DNA of 64,000 nt, from positions 124,001 through 188,000 of the forward strand of contig NZ_JADIJC010000005.1 of assembly GCF_015278255.1 (NCBI RefSeq), given 5' to 3'. A model generated the notes under the pieces. It was not told the origin of the DNA and ran no database searches. It was given only the letters and a program-made list of their open reading frames with translations. The translations under genes were made by a program, and so were the position numbers. Below are positions 47,710 to 56,502 of this stretch, piece by piece. This stretch comes from Microbacterium hibisci (GTDB lineage: Bacteria > Actinomycetota > Actinomycetes > Actinomycetales > Microbacteriaceae). Positions within the stretch are counted from its first letter, which is position 1; the number at the start of each line of letters is the position of its first letter.

Positions 47710-49245
47710 ATGAACGCGGCAGCCCCCCTCCTGCTCCAGGCCGCTGAGGCCGACCCCGGCTACGCGACCGCCTTCGTCCCGCCCGAGTGGGTGCTCGTGG
47801 CGCTGGGATTCACGATGGTCCTCGTCTTCATGGCGCTGATCATGACGCGCCGGCTCACCCCGATGGTCGCGCTCATCATCGTGCCGACGATCTTCGGGCT
47901 CTTCGCGGGTGCGGGGCTCGGACTCGGCGACATGATCATCGACGCCATCGCGAGCATGGCACCCACCGCGGCGCTGCTGATGTTCGCGATCATGTACTTC
48001 GGCATCATGATCGACGTCGGGCTGTTCGACCCGCTCATCCGCGCGATCACTCGGCTGCTCGGCGACGACCCCGCCAAGGTGGTGCTCGGGACGGCGGTCC
48101 TCGCGGGCGCCGTGTCGCTCGACGGCGACGGGTCGACCACGTTCATCATCACGACGTCGGCGATGCTGCCGATCTACCTGCGCCTGGGGATGAGCCCCGT
48201 CGTGCTCACGTGCGTGGCGGGCCTCATGAACGGCACGCTCAACATCGTGCCGTGGGGCGGCCCGACAGTCCGCGCGGCGACCGCGCTCGGCCTCCAGCCC
48301 ACCGACGTCTTCGTGCCGATGCTGCCCTCGCTCGCGGCGGGCGTCGTGATCGCGCTGACGTTCGCGTGGTTCCTCGGGCTCTCGGAGCGCAAGCGGATCG
48401 GCCGCATCGACGAGTCGCGTCTCGCCGGCGACGGAGGAGCCTTCCCGGCTCCGCGGATCTTCCGCGGCTCGGACACGAAGCCGGGTGCCCGCGCGACCCT
48501 CCGTACCGGCAACATCGTGACGCTCGCCGGCGGGCGGGGCGGGGTGCCCGCCGCCACGGCCGTGGTCGACCGCGAAGACACCGCGATGGCCGACACGATG
48601 CTCGACCCGAACCGCGCGACGCTGCGGCCGAAGCTGATCTGGTTCAACCTCGCGCTCACCCTCGCGGTGATGGTCCTGCTGGTGCTCGACATCTTCCCGC
48701 TCGCGTACGTGTTCATGGTGGGCGCCGCGATCGCCCTGGTCGTGAACTTCCCGAAGCTCAAGGGCCAGGCCGACGAGATCGTCGCCCACGCTCCGAGCAT
48801 CGTCGGCGTCGTCTCGATGGTGCTGGCCGCGGGCGTGCTCGTGGGCGTGCTGAACGGCACCGGAATGGTCGACGCGATGGCGACGTGGATCACCACCGTG
48901 ATCCCCGCCTCGCTCGGACCCTTCCTCGCCGTGATCACCGGCGTCCTGTCGATCCCGTTCACGTTCTTCATGTCGAACGACGCGTTCTACTACGGCATCC
49001 TGCCGGTGCTCGCCCAGAGCGCCGAGCACTTCGGCATCGCGCCGGTCGAGATGGCGCGCGCGTCGATCACCGGGCAGCCGGTGCACCTGCAGAGCCCGCT
49101 CGTGCCCGCGATCCTGCTGCTCGTGTCGCTGGCGAGCGTCAACCTCGGCGACCACCACAAGAAGGTGCTGTGGCGCGCCTGCGTCGTGTCGCTCGCGATG
49201 CTCGCCGTCGGCGTGCTGGTCGGTGCGATCCCGCTCATGGCCTGA
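47710..49245 (+). CDS. CitMHS family citrate transporter
   Basis: 511-residue secondary transporter with about twelve hydrophobic segments. Family blocks include DGDGSTTFIITTSAMLPIYLRLGM, LNIVPWGGPTVRAA, FMSNDAFYYGILPVLAQ and ITGQPVHLQSPLVPAILLLV. CitMHS proteins import citrate complexed with Mg or Ca in symport with protons. A central hydrophilic loop (residues ~225-310) is longer than the average I recall. ATG 47710 has GAAGGAG upstream. Divergent from the CitA/CitB-like pair, which probably induces it. Confidence 0.92.
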   Translation: MNAAAPLLLQAAEADPGYATAFVPPEWVLVALGFTMVLVFMALIMTRRLTPMVALIIVPTIFGLFAGAGLGLGDMIIDAIASMAPTAALLMFAIMYFGIMIDVGLFDPLIRAITRLLGDDPAKVVLGTAVLAGAVSLDGDGSTTFIITTSAMLPIYLRLGMSPVVLTCVAGLMNGTLNIVPWGGPTVRAATALGLQPTDVFVPMLPSLAAGVVIALTFAWFLGLSERKRIGRIDESRLAGDGGAFPAPRIFRGSDTKPGARATLRTGNIVTLAGGRGGVPAATAVVDREDTAMADTMLDPNRATLRPKLIWFNLALTLAVMVLLVLDIFPLAYVFMVGAAIALVVNFPKLKGQADEIVAHAPSIVGVVSMVLAAGVLVGVLNGTGMVDAMATWITTVIPASLGPFLAVITGVLSIPFTFFMSNDAFYYGILPVLAQSAEHFGIAPVEMARASITGQPVHLQSPLVPAILLLVSLASVNLGDHHKKVLWRACVVSLAMLAVGVLVGAIPLMA

Positions 49246-49251
49246 CCCCCC

Positions 49252-49275
49252 CGGCCGCGCCGGCCGGCGCGGCCG
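49252..49275 (+). terminator. Hairpin after the citrate transporter gene
   Basis: CGGCCGCGCC (49252-49261), loop GGCC, GGCGCGGCCG (49266-49275): perfect 10-bp arms, 6 bp after the stop, with TCTTTCT about 15 bp downstream. Confidence 0.65.
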
Positions 49276-49333
49276 ACGGTGGCCCCCCGGTCTTTCTCGA
49301 GGGAATGGGCTGGGGCGAACGTAGGATTTCGGC

Positions 49334-49954
49334 ATGACCAAGGGACCGGCGCCGAGCGCCTCGTTCGAACACCGCAGCTTCGGCGGCGCCGGCGCCGACC
49401 GCACCGTCGTCCTGCTGCGGGCGGGCGTGTCGACGCTGTCGGACCCGCAGCCCGAGGCGACCATCCGCCGGCACGCGCGGATCGTGGCGGTGGGTCTCAC
49501 CGTCGACGACCTCGACGACCCCGCCGCTTACCGGGGCGCCACCTCGGCCGAGACCACGGCGGCGACGCTCGCGGAGTTCATCGGCGCCGAGCAGCACGAT
49601 CGCCCCGCCGGTCTCGTGGGCGTCGGCGATGCGGGCGCCCTGGCGATCATGGTCGCCGCGCATCTGGGCGAGGGCGTCGACCGGCTCGCGCTGGTGGCCG
49701 TTCCCGAGCCGACCTCCGGGCTCGCGGGCTCGGAGGTCGCCGACCTGCTGGCGCGCATCCCCGCCAAGACGCTCATCCTGAACGGTCAACGCGACCCCGA
49801 CGCCGCCGCGGCGGCGGCACGCTGGTACAAGGAGCGGCTTCCCTCTGCGCGCATCGAGATGGTGCCGCGGACCGACGACCCGACGGCCCGGGTGATCCTC
49901 GCCGACGTGTGGGAGCGGGTGCTGTCGCACGTCGCCCCCGGAACGATCCGATGA
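49334..49954 (+). CDS. Alpha/beta hydrolase-fold protein lacking the usual nucleophile
   Basis: 206 residues with the alpha/beta hydrolase order: early strand RTVVLLRAG, HARIVAVGL, then LVGVGDAGALAIMVAAHLG where the elbow GxSxG should be, and LILNGQRDPDAAAAAARWYKERLPSARIEMVP as the acid-bearing part. The elbow reads V-G-V-G-D-A-G with no Ser, Cys or well-placed Asp, so it is probably non-catalytic. ATG 49334 has TAGGAT 6 nt upstream (leaderless). Its stop overlaps the sirtuin start (ATGA), so both are made together. Confidence 0.75.
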   Translation: MTKGPAPSASFEHRSFGGAGADRTVVLLRAGVSTLSDPQPEATIRRHARIVAVGLTVDDLDDPAAYRGATSAETTAATLAEFIGAEQHDRPAGLVGVGDAGALAIMVAAHLGEGVDRLALVAVPEPTSGLAGSEVADLLARIPAKTLILNGQRDPDAAAAAARWYKERLPSARIEMVPRTDDPTARVILADVWERVLSHVAPGTIR

Positions 49955-50658
49955 CCCGGATCGTCGTGCTCACCGGCGCAGGCATCTCGGCCGAGAGCGG
50001 CGTTCCCACCTTCCGGGGTCCCGACGGGCTGTGGGAGGGGCACGACATCGAGGACGTCGCCACTCCCGAGGGCTTCGAGCGCGACCCCGACACCGTTCTC
50101 GCCTTCTACGACGCGCGGCGGCGGGTCGCGGCATCCGTCGTCCCCAATGCCGCCCATCGTGCGCTCGCGCGGCTGGAGGGCGCCATCGGCGACGACCTCC
50201 TGGTGGTCACCCAGAACGTCGACGACCTGCACGAGCGCGCCGGCAGCCACAACCTCGTGCATATGCACGGCGAACTCTTCCGCGCGCTGTGCCTCGCGTG
50301 CGGCGCGCGGCCGACGTGCGACGGCGACCTCATCGACCGGCCTCACTGCCCGGCATGCGGAGAGCGGATGCTGCGACCCGACGTGGTCTGGTTCGGCGAG
50401 ATGCCGTACGACCTGGAGCGGATCGAGCAGGCCGTCGTGGCCTGCGACGTGTTCGTCTCGATCGGCACGTCCGGTGCGGTGTACCCGGCCGCGGGCTACG
50501 TCGCACTCGCCGCCGCGTTCGGCGCACACACCGTGGAGCTCAACCTCGAGCCGACCGATGCCGCCGTGCCCTTCGACGACGCCCGCACCGGACCGGCCGG
50601 CGAGCTCGTGCCGGCGTGGGTCGACGAAGTGCTCTCGGCGCGCTCGCCGCGGGCGTGA
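49951..50658 (+). CDS. cobB: Sir2-family NAD-dependent protein deacylase
   Basis: 235-residue sirtuin: NAD loop GAGISAESG (residues 9-17), TQNVDDLHERAG, catalytic His106 in HMHGE, and the Zn knuckle Cys114/117 and Cys133/136. FYDARRR supplies Tyr53 and Arg56, the YxxR pair known from CobB and SIRT5, which favours desuccinylase/deacylase activity beside deacetylation. It is coupled by a 4-nt overlap to the upstream nucleophile-less hydrolase-fold protein and followed by a strong terminator. Confidence 0.93.
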   Translation: MTRIVVLTGAGISAESGVPTFRGPDGLWEGHDIEDVATPEGFERDPDTVLAFYDARRRVAASVVPNAAHRALARLEGAIGDDLLVVTQNVDDLHERAGSHNLVHMHGELFRALCLACGARPTCDGDLIDRPHCPACGERMLRPDVVWFGEMPYDLERIEQAVVACDVFVSIGTSGAVYPAAGYVALAAAFGAHTVELNLEPTDAAVPFDDARTGPAGELVPAWVDEVLSARSPRA

Positions 50659-50663
50659 CGCGA

Positions 50664-50699
50664 GAAGGCGCCGGGCGGATGCCTCCGCCCGGCGCCTTC
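50664..50699. terminator. Strong hairpin between sirtuin and ABC permease genes
   Basis: Perfect 16-bp arms GAAGGCGCCGGGCGGA (50664-50679) and TCCGCCCGGCGCCTTC (50684-50699), loop TGCC, between convergent genes. Serves both strands. Confidence 0.9.
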
Positions 50700-50715
50700 G
50701 CCGTGTTCGAACGCG

Positions 50716-51987
50716 CTATATCCTGGCGCCGCCCGATCGCAGCCGCGACAGCGCGTCGACCGTCGCGGCGAGGATGAGGACGCCGCCGGTGACCAGCAGG
50801 TTGATGCCCGCGGGCAGGCTCAGCAGACCCAGGCCGTTCGTGATGACGGCGATCACCAGCGCACCGATGGCCGCGTGCATGAGGCGACCGCGTCCGCCGA
50901 AGAGGCTGACGCCACCGACGACGGCCGCGGCGACGCCCGAGAGCACGATGTCGCGGCCGACGGTGGCGTCGACCGTGCCGACGCGCGCAACGCTGAACAG
51001 CGCTGACACGACGGCGAGCATCGAGCAGATCACGAACGCCCACCACTTGACCCAGCGCACCTTGACGCCCGAGCGACGGGCGGCCTCGGCGTTGCCGCCG
51101 ATGGCGTAGATGTAGCGTCCGAACTTCGTGCGGTCGAGCACGAAGGTGCCGATCCACAGGATCACCAGCACCACCGGCACGATCAGCGGCACTCCCTGCA
51201 CCGCGTGGAGGGCACCGCCGCGGTTCTGGTTGAGCATGTAGACGAACGCGCCGCCGATGACGGCGATGACGCCCAGCTTGATCCACACCAGCGACAGCGG
51301 GCGGTTGGGGACGCCCGCCTGCGTCCGGCGCATGCGATCCCAGAACGAGGTCGCGGCCGAGACGGCGAGGATCACGGCGAGCATCACCCAGCCGCCCCAG
51401 ACGGGCAGGTTGCCGTTCTGCAGCGCGATGAGCTCGGGCACCTGGACGCGGTACAGGCCGCCGTCGCCGATGATGAGGAGCGCGAGGCCCTGATAGCCCA
51501 GGAACAGACCCAGCGTCACGACGAACGACGGGATGCCGACCCTCGCGACGAAGAAGCCGATGAGCGCGCCCGTGGCGAAGCCGACGCCGAACCCGATGAG
51601 GAGCGCGAGCGTCCACGGCAGCTGGAACTGGGTGGCGAGCACGACGAAGACGGCCATGGCCACGCCGCCCGTGACGCCGGCCGAGAGGTCGATCTCGCCG
51701 AGGAGCAGCACGAACACGAGCGCCATGCCGAGCATCACCAGGGGAGCGGCCTGGTTGAGCAGGTTCGCGAAGTTGCGCTCGGTGAGGAAGTACGGGCTCA
51801 GCGTGGCGAACAGGATCGTGAGCACGACGAGTCCGCCGAGGGCGGGCAGGGCGCCCATGTCGCCGCCGCGCACGCGCTGCCACCAGGCGCGCACCTGGTC
51901 GCCCACGCCGCCTTCGACGCCGCTGCCGATCATGTCGCCGGCCATCGGGTCGGGACCGGCCTCCGTCCGGGTCACGCTGCTGGTCAT
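50716..51987 (-). CDS. ABC sugar permease, XylH-like (system 1)
   Basis: 423-residue inner-membrane permease of the ribose/xylose (CUT2) type with about ten to twelve hydrophobic segments. Signatures are LLLGEIDLSAGVTGG, FVVTLGLFLGYQGLALLI and AIGGNAEAARRSGVKVRWVK with SLFGGRGRLMHAAIGALVI. Its ATG overlaps the ATPase stop by 4 nt. The last gene of system 1, reading toward a shared terminator. Length above 400 and an extra central segment are XylH-like rather than RbsC-like. Confidence 0.9.
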   Translation of the reverse strand: MTSSVTRTEAGPDPMAGDMIGSGVEGGVGDQVRAWWQRVRGGDMGALPALGGLVVLTILFATLSPYFLTERNFANLLNQAAPLVMLGMALVFVLLLGEIDLSAGVTGGVAMAVFVVLATQFQLPWTLALLIGFGVGFATGALIGFFVARVGIPSFVVTLGLFLGYQGLALLIIGDGGLYRVQVPELIALQNGNLPVWGGWVMLAVILAVSAATSFWDRMRRTQAGVPNRPLSLVWIKLGVIAVIGGAFVYMLNQNRGGALHAVQGVPLIVPVVLVILWIGTFVLDRTKFGRYIYAIGGNAEAARRSGVKVRWVKWWAFVICSMLAVVSALFSVARVGTVDATVGRDIVLSGVAAAVVGGVSLFGGRGRLMHAAIGALVIAVITNGLGLLSLPAGINLLVTGGVLILAATVDALSRLRSGGARI

Positions 51988-52814
51988 TCCGCTCCTCCCT
52001 CGGTGCGCAGAGTGGACGTGTCGACGAGGTCGACGCCGTTGGGGGTCTTGGTGCCGGTGATGTAGCCGACGATGTCGTCGCGCGTGGTCTGCGAGGTGGG
52101 GATCTGAGCCACCATCTGGCCGAGGTAGAGCACGGCGATGTCGTCGGCGACGGCGAAGACGTCGGCGAGGTTGTGGCTGATGAGGACGACGGCGACGCCC
52201 TGCTCCGACAGGCGCTTGACGAGGTTCAGCACCTGTTCGGTCTGGGCGACGCCGAGGGCAGCGGTGGGCTCGTCGAGGATCACCACGCGCGCCTTCTTCA
52301 GGACGGCGCGGGCGATGGCCACCGTCTGGCGCTGACCGCCCGACAGGCTGGAGACCTTCTGGCGGACGGACTTGACCGTGCGCACCGAGAGCGAGCGGAG
52401 GGTGTCGGAGGCCTCCTTCTCCATGCGGCCCTCGTTGAACGTGCCGTACGACAGCTCCTCGCGGCCGAGGAACATGTTCTGCACGATGTCGAGGTTGTCG
52501 CACAGCGCGAGGTCCTGGTAGACGACCTCGATGCCCAGGTGCGCGGCGTCGCGCGGCGCGTGCAGGTCGCGGTGGGTGCCGTCGATGAGGACCTCGCCCT
52601 CGTCGTAGGGCTGCACGCCGGCCAGGCCCTTGATGAGCGTGGACTTGCCGGCGCCGTTGTCGCCCACGAGGGCGGTGACCTTGCCGGGGTGGACCTTGAG
52701 GTCCACGCCCTTCAGGACGCTGACCGGCCCGAAGGACTTCTTGACGCCGACCAGCTGGATGATCGGCTCGTCGCCGACGGCGACGGCGGGAGGGGTGAGG
52801 GTGGTGTCTGACAT
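51984..52814 (-). CDS. ABC sugar ATPase, single domain (system 1)
   Basis: 276-residue ATPase: Walker A GDNGAGKST, Q-loop VYQDLALCDNL, signature LSGGQRQTVAIARA, Walker B VVILDEPTAALG and H-loop ISHN. Only one nucleotide-binding domain, unlike the fused double ATPases RbsA/XylG; such half-size CUT2 ATPases occur in actinobacteria and work as dimers. It follows the binding-protein gene after a hairpin and overlaps the permease gene by 4 nt. Close paralogue of the ATPase at 55509-56486. Confidence 0.92.
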   Translation of the reverse strand: MSDTTLTPPAVAVGDEPIIQLVGVKKSFGPVSVLKGVDLKVHPGKVTALVGDNGAGKSTLIKGLAGVQPYDEGEVLIDGTHRDLHAPRDAAHLGIEVVYQDLALCDNLDIVQNMFLGREELSYGTFNEGRMEKEASDTLRSLSVRTVKSVRQKVSSLSGGQRQTVAIARAVLKKARVVILDEPTAALGVAQTEQVLNLVKRLSEQGVAVVLISHNLADVFAVADDIAVLYLGQMVAQIPTSQTTRDDIVGYITGTKTPNGVDLVDTSTLRTEGGAE

Positions 52815-52845
52815 GCTCGCTTCCTTGCGGGTCGATCGTGCGAAG

Positions 52846-52877
52846 GAGGGTGCCGCGCCCAGGGGCGCGGCACCCTC
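52846..52877 (-). terminator. Intra-operon hairpin between binding-protein and ATPase genes
   Basis: Perfect 15-bp arms GAGGGTGCCGCGCCC (52846-52860) and GGGCGCGGCACCCTC (52863-52877) with a minimal loop. On the minus strand it follows the binding-protein stop, so it probably attenuates expression of ATPase and permease and stabilises the first message. Confidence 0.7.
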
Positions 52878-52892
52878 GCGGTCAAGACCGCT

Positions 52893-53972
52893 TTACTCCG
52901 TGATGCCGTACTCGTCGCACTTCGCGACCACGTCGGCGGTGCAGACGTCGTCGTACGAGGCGTCGCCCGCGGCGATGACATCGCCGACCTCTTCGGGGCC
53001 GACCAGCTGAGGCGTGACCGCGATGTACGGCGTGCCGTCCTCGAGCTCCTGGTCGGCGCTCGGGGTGTCGCCCTGCAGCAGCGCGACCGCGACCTCGACG
53101 GCCGCTTCGGCCTCGAGCTTCACCGGCTTGTAGACCGTGGCGGTCTGCCAGCCGAGGAGGATGTACTGCAGCGCGCCGACCTGCGCGTCCTGGCCCGACA
53201 GGGCCACGCCCGACAGGTTGTTCTTCTGCAGCACCGAGATGACGCCCGCCGCGTTCGCGTCGTTCGCCGACCAGACGCCGTCGACCGTGCCGCCGAGCGC
53301 GGTCAGCGCCTGCTCGAAGTTGGTCGCGGACTTCTCCTGGTCCCAGACCCCGGGAGGCTCGGCCGCGGCGACGATGCCCGCGCCCTCCATGACCTCGACG
53401 GCGCCTTCCTTGAACATCGCCGCGTTGCCGTCGGTCGGGTCGCCGCCCATGTAGACGACCTTCGCGGTGGCCGGGTCCTTGCCGGCGGCCTCGAGGCCGT
53501 CGAGCACGGTCTGGCCCTCGAGACGGCCGACCTCCACGTTGTCGAACGACACGTAGTAGTCCGCACCCGTGAACGGGCGGTCGTACGCGACCACGGGGAT
53601 GCCCTCGCCCTTGGCCTTCTCGGCGACGCCCTCGGCGGCGCCCTGGTAGTCGACGAGCAGCATGACGCCGCAGCCCTTGGTGAGCTGCTGGTCGGCGATC
53701 GTCGAGTACTTGTTGACGTCGCCCTGCGCGTTCTGGATGTCGGTCTCGAAGCCGGCCGCCTCGAGGCCCTCCTGGAGGTACTTGCGGTCGAAGTCCTCCC
53801 AGCGGTTCGAGGACTCGGCGTCGGGGAGGATCACGCAGGCGCGTTCCGCGGCGTCGCCGCCGCCGGTGTCGCCGCCGTCTCCGCCGTCACCGTTGCCGCC
53901 GGCACAGCCGGCCAGCAGCACCGCGGCGGCACCCGTGAGGGCCGCCACGGCGAGGAGTGAAGACTTCTTCAT
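52893..53972 (-). CDS. Sugar-binding lipoprotein, XylF-like (system 1)
   Basis: 359-residue periplasmic-binding-type lipoprotein: signal MKKSSLLAVAALTGAAAVLL with Cys23 (LLAGC), then a Gly/Asp linker and the XylF-like body (CVILPDAESSNRWEDFDRKYLQEGLEAAGFE, MGGDPTDGNAAMFKEGA, VWSANDANAAGVISVLQ, GQDAQVGALQYILLGWQTATVYKP). Probably binds a pentose such as xylose. First gene of system 1, with its own 295-bp upstream region. Close paralogue of the gene at 56503-57600. Confidence 0.92.
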   Translation of the reverse strand: MKKSSLLAVAALTGAAAVLLAGCAGGNGDGGDGGDTGGGDAAERACVILPDAESSNRWEDFDRKYLQEGLEAAGFETDIQNAQGDVNKYSTIADQQLTKGCGVMLLVDYQGAAEGVAEKAKGEGIPVVAYDRPFTGADYYVSFDNVEVGRLEGQTVLDGLEAAGKDPATAKVVYMGGDPTDGNAAMFKEGAVEVMEGAGIVAAAEPPGVWDQEKSATNFEQALTALGGTVDGVWSANDANAAGVISVLQKNNLSGVALSGQDAQVGALQYILLGWQTATVYKPVKLEAEAAVEVAVALLQGDTPSADQELEDGTPYIAVTPQLVGPEEVGDVIAAGDASYDDVCTADVVAKCDEYGITE

Positions 53973-54267
53973 CTTTCGCCTTTCGTCGTTGAAGCGAGCG
54001 CACCCCAGGATCGTCCCCGGTGTTCATCGCGCTGAAGCGATCATCGATGACACGGATTCTTATCGTCAAGTCTTGAACATAACGCTTTGGCAACGCGTGG
54101 ACGTTGGCAGAGCGGCGTCGAGACACCCGCGCGCTAAGAGAGCGCTTACCGTGCAGAATGCACAGCCAGCCGCGAAATACGGAGCATTCTGGCAAGGTCT
54201 CCCATGACCGCGCCTGGATGCGCCGGATCACTCATTCGCCAAGTGAAGACAGCGCGCTGGTCGGCCG
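53973..54267. other. Promoter region of ABC system 1
   Basis: 295 bp between the two tandem importers. Near 54131-54150 GCGCTAA and GCGCTTA half-sites around AGAGCGCT resemble LacI-type operator halves, and AT-rich patches (minus strand TATGTTC; GATAAGAAT) could be -10 elements. None is decisive. System 1 evidently has its own promoter. Confidence 0.45.
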
Positions 54268-55512
54268 TCAGGCGCGGCCGGTCGCCGCGCGCGTGCGACG
54301 AGACAGCGAGTCCACGATCACGGCCAGCACGAGCACCACGCCGGTCACCATGAACTGCACCGACGAATCGAGGTTCAGGAGCGTGAGCCCCGACGAGATC
54401 GACTGGATGACGACGATGCCGATCAGGGCGGAGAAGGCCGAGCCCCGGCCGCCGAAGAGGCTCGTACCGCCGATGACGGCGGCCGCGATCGCGTTGAGGT
54501 TCACGTCCCCCGTGCCCGAGCTCTGGTTCGCCGACGCGAGCCGCGCCGCCGCGAGGATGCCGCCGACGGCGGCAAGCGTCGAGCACATCGCGAACACCGA
54601 GAAGTAGATGCGATCGACCCGGATCCCTGCGCGCCGCGCGGCCTCGACCGAGCCCCCGACCGCGTAGACCGCGCGACCCCATCGCGTGCGGGTGAGCATG
54701 AAGTTCATGGCGACGACCAGCGCCAGGAAGAACAGGAACATCACGCCGACGCCGCGATCGAGGTTGAGATACCATGTCGCGACGAGGAGGAACGCCAGGA
54801 GCACGCCGCTGCGCAGCGCGATCTCTCCGTAGCCCTGACTGACCAGGTTGGCCGCGGCGCGGCGGCGCGCGCGACGGACGAGCGACCACGCGAACGCGGC
54901 GACGGCGAGCACGGCCACCGCATACGAGGCCCACGCCGGGAGGAACATCTGCTGCGCGAACTGCACCAGCCACGAGTCGAAGGGGATCGCGATCGATCCG
55001 GTCTCGCCGAGCACCCACAGCTGCAGCCCCAGGAACCCGAGCAGGCCTGCCAGGGTGATGACGAAGCTCGGCAGCCCGAAGCGCGTGAACAGGAAGCCGT
55101 ACACGAGCCCCACCAGGAAGCCGATCGCGATCGCGGCGGCGATGGACAGCAGAAGGTTCCACTGCAGCTGCACGAACGTGACGGCGAGCACCGCGGCCGC
55201 GAGTCCCGACACCGACCCGACCGAGAGGTCGATCTCGCCCACGAGGAGCACGAGCACGACGCCCAGCGCGATCGTTCCGATCGCGGCGCACTGCATCGTC
55301 AGGTTGGAGAGGTTCTCGCTCGAGAGGAAGACCGGGTTGAGCAGCTGGAACACGGTCCAGATGACGGCGATGCCGAGCACCACGGGCACGGCCCCCAGGT
55401 CGCCGCCGCGCACGCGCGCCACGAACGCCTCGAAAGCATGTCGGATCCCGCTGGAGCTCAGCAGCCGCTCGTCGGGCGGCACCTCGGCGAGCCGCTCGCC
55501 CGGCGCGCTCAT
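54268..55512 (-). CDS. ABC sugar permease, XylH-like (system 2)
   Basis: 414-residue CUT2 permease, paralogous to the one at 50716-51987: VLLVGEIDLSVGSVSGLAAAV, FVITLAGLLGFLGLQLWVLG, AVGGSVEAARRAGIRVDRIYF and SLFGGRGSAFSALIGIVVIQS. About ten membrane segments. Its ATG overlaps the ATPase stop by 4 nt. Last gene of system 2; the 295-bp gap to system 1 has no strong terminator, so read-through is possible. Confidence 0.9.
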   Translation of the reverse strand: MSAPGERLAEVPPDERLLSSSGIRHAFEAFVARVRGGDLGAVPVVLGIAVIWTVFQLLNPVFLSSENLSNLTMQCAAIGTIALGVVLVLLVGEIDLSVGSVSGLAAAVLAVTFVQLQWNLLLSIAAAIAIGFLVGLVYGFLFTRFGLPSFVITLAGLLGFLGLQLWVLGETGSIAIPFDSWLVQFAQQMFLPAWASYAVAVLAVAAFAWSLVRRARRRAAANLVSQGYGEIALRSGVLLAFLLVATWYLNLDRGVGVMFLFFLALVVAMNFMLTRTRWGRAVYAVGGSVEAARRAGIRVDRIYFSVFAMCSTLAAVGGILAAARLASANQSSGTGDVNLNAIAAAVIGGTSLFGGRGSAFSALIGIVVIQSISSGLTLLNLDSSVQFMVTGVVLVLAVIVDSLSRRTRAATGRA

Positions 55513-56486
55513 CGGGCCCCGCCCCCGCGCGGGCGGGTCGTGCGGCGGGCGCCGCCGCGCGGCAGCCGGATGACGGTGCCGCCCGCCGTCTCGTCGCTCA
55601 CCGGCTCTTCGTCGGCCGGCTCGCGGTCGATTGTCGCCTCACGGATGTCGGCCGGGCCTGGGCCGGGCGGGTCGCTGTCGCGCGCGAGTTGCGGCGCGGC
55701 ATCCGCTCGATCCGGACGTCTCATGCCGGAATGGTCGACCGCTCCCGTGATGGCGGCGATGAGGATCTCGCTCGTGACGTCGGCGACGTTGTACACGCCG
55801 TTGTTGCGACCGAGCCGCAGCACCACGACGCGGTCGGCGACGGCCATGACGTCGGCCATGTTGTGGCTGATCAGGATGACGCCGTGGCCGCGCTCGCGGA
55901 GGCGCTCGATGAGGTTCAGCACCTCGGCGGTCTGCGCGACGCCCAGTGCCGCCGTCGGCTCGTCGAGGATCACGACCCGCGGCTCGCCGATGAGGGACCG
56001 CGCGATGGCCACGGTCTGGCGCTGACCGCCCGACAGCGACGCCACCGGCACGCGCACCGAGGGGATCTTGGCCGAGAGCTCGCGCAGCAGGGTCCAGGTG
56101 CGCTGCTCCATGTCGACCTCGTCGAGCGTCGCACCGTCGCGGAGCTCGCGGCCCAGCCACAGATTCGCGACCACGTCGAGGTTGTCGCACAGCGCGAGGT
56201 CCTGGAAGATCGTCTCGATCCCGAGCTCCTGCGCATCGGCGGGGGAGCCGATCCCGACCGGCTCGCCGTCGAACTCGATCGTCCCCGCGTCGGGCGGGTG
56301 CACGCCCGCGAGCACCTTGACGAGGGTGGACTTGCCGGCCCCGTTGTCGCCGACGAGCGCGACGACCTCGCCCTCGTTGACCCAGAAGTCGACGTCGGTC
56401 AGCGCCTTGACGGCGCCGAAGCGCTTGCCGATGCCGCGCATCGTCAGCACGCGTTCGCGCGGTCGTCCCGTCCGCGGGTGCGTCAT
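55509..56486 (-). CDS. ABC sugar ATPase with C-terminal tail (system 2)
   Basis: 325 residues: Walker A GDNGAGKST, FQDLALCDNL Q-loop, LSGGQRQTVAIARS signature, VVILDEPTAALG Walker B and ISHN. Compared with its paralogue at 51984-52814 it carries an extra ~75-residue C-terminal tail rich in Asp, Glu, Pro and Arg after the ATPase domain, likely disordered. ATG 56486 is selected as GGAGG lies 6 nt before it; the ATG at 56492 is too close. Follows the binding-protein gene by 16 bp. Confidence 0.9.
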   Translation of the reverse strand: MTHPRTGRPRERVLTMRGIGKRFGAVKALTDVDFWVNEGEVVALVGDNGAGKSTLVKVLAGVHPPDAGTIEFDGEPVGIGSPADAQELGIETIFQDLALCDNLDVVANLWLGRELRDGATLDEVDMEQRTWTLLRELSAKIPSVRVPVASLSGGQRQTVAIARSLIGEPRVVILDEPTAALGVAQTAEVLNLIERLRERGHGVILISHNMADVMAVADRVVVLRLGRNNGVYNVADVTSEILIAAITGAVDHSGMRRPDRADAAPQLARDSDPPGPGPADIREATIDREPADEEPVSDETAGGTVIRLPRGGARRTTRPRGGGAR

Positions 56487-56502
56487 CGACATCCTCCGGA
56501 CC

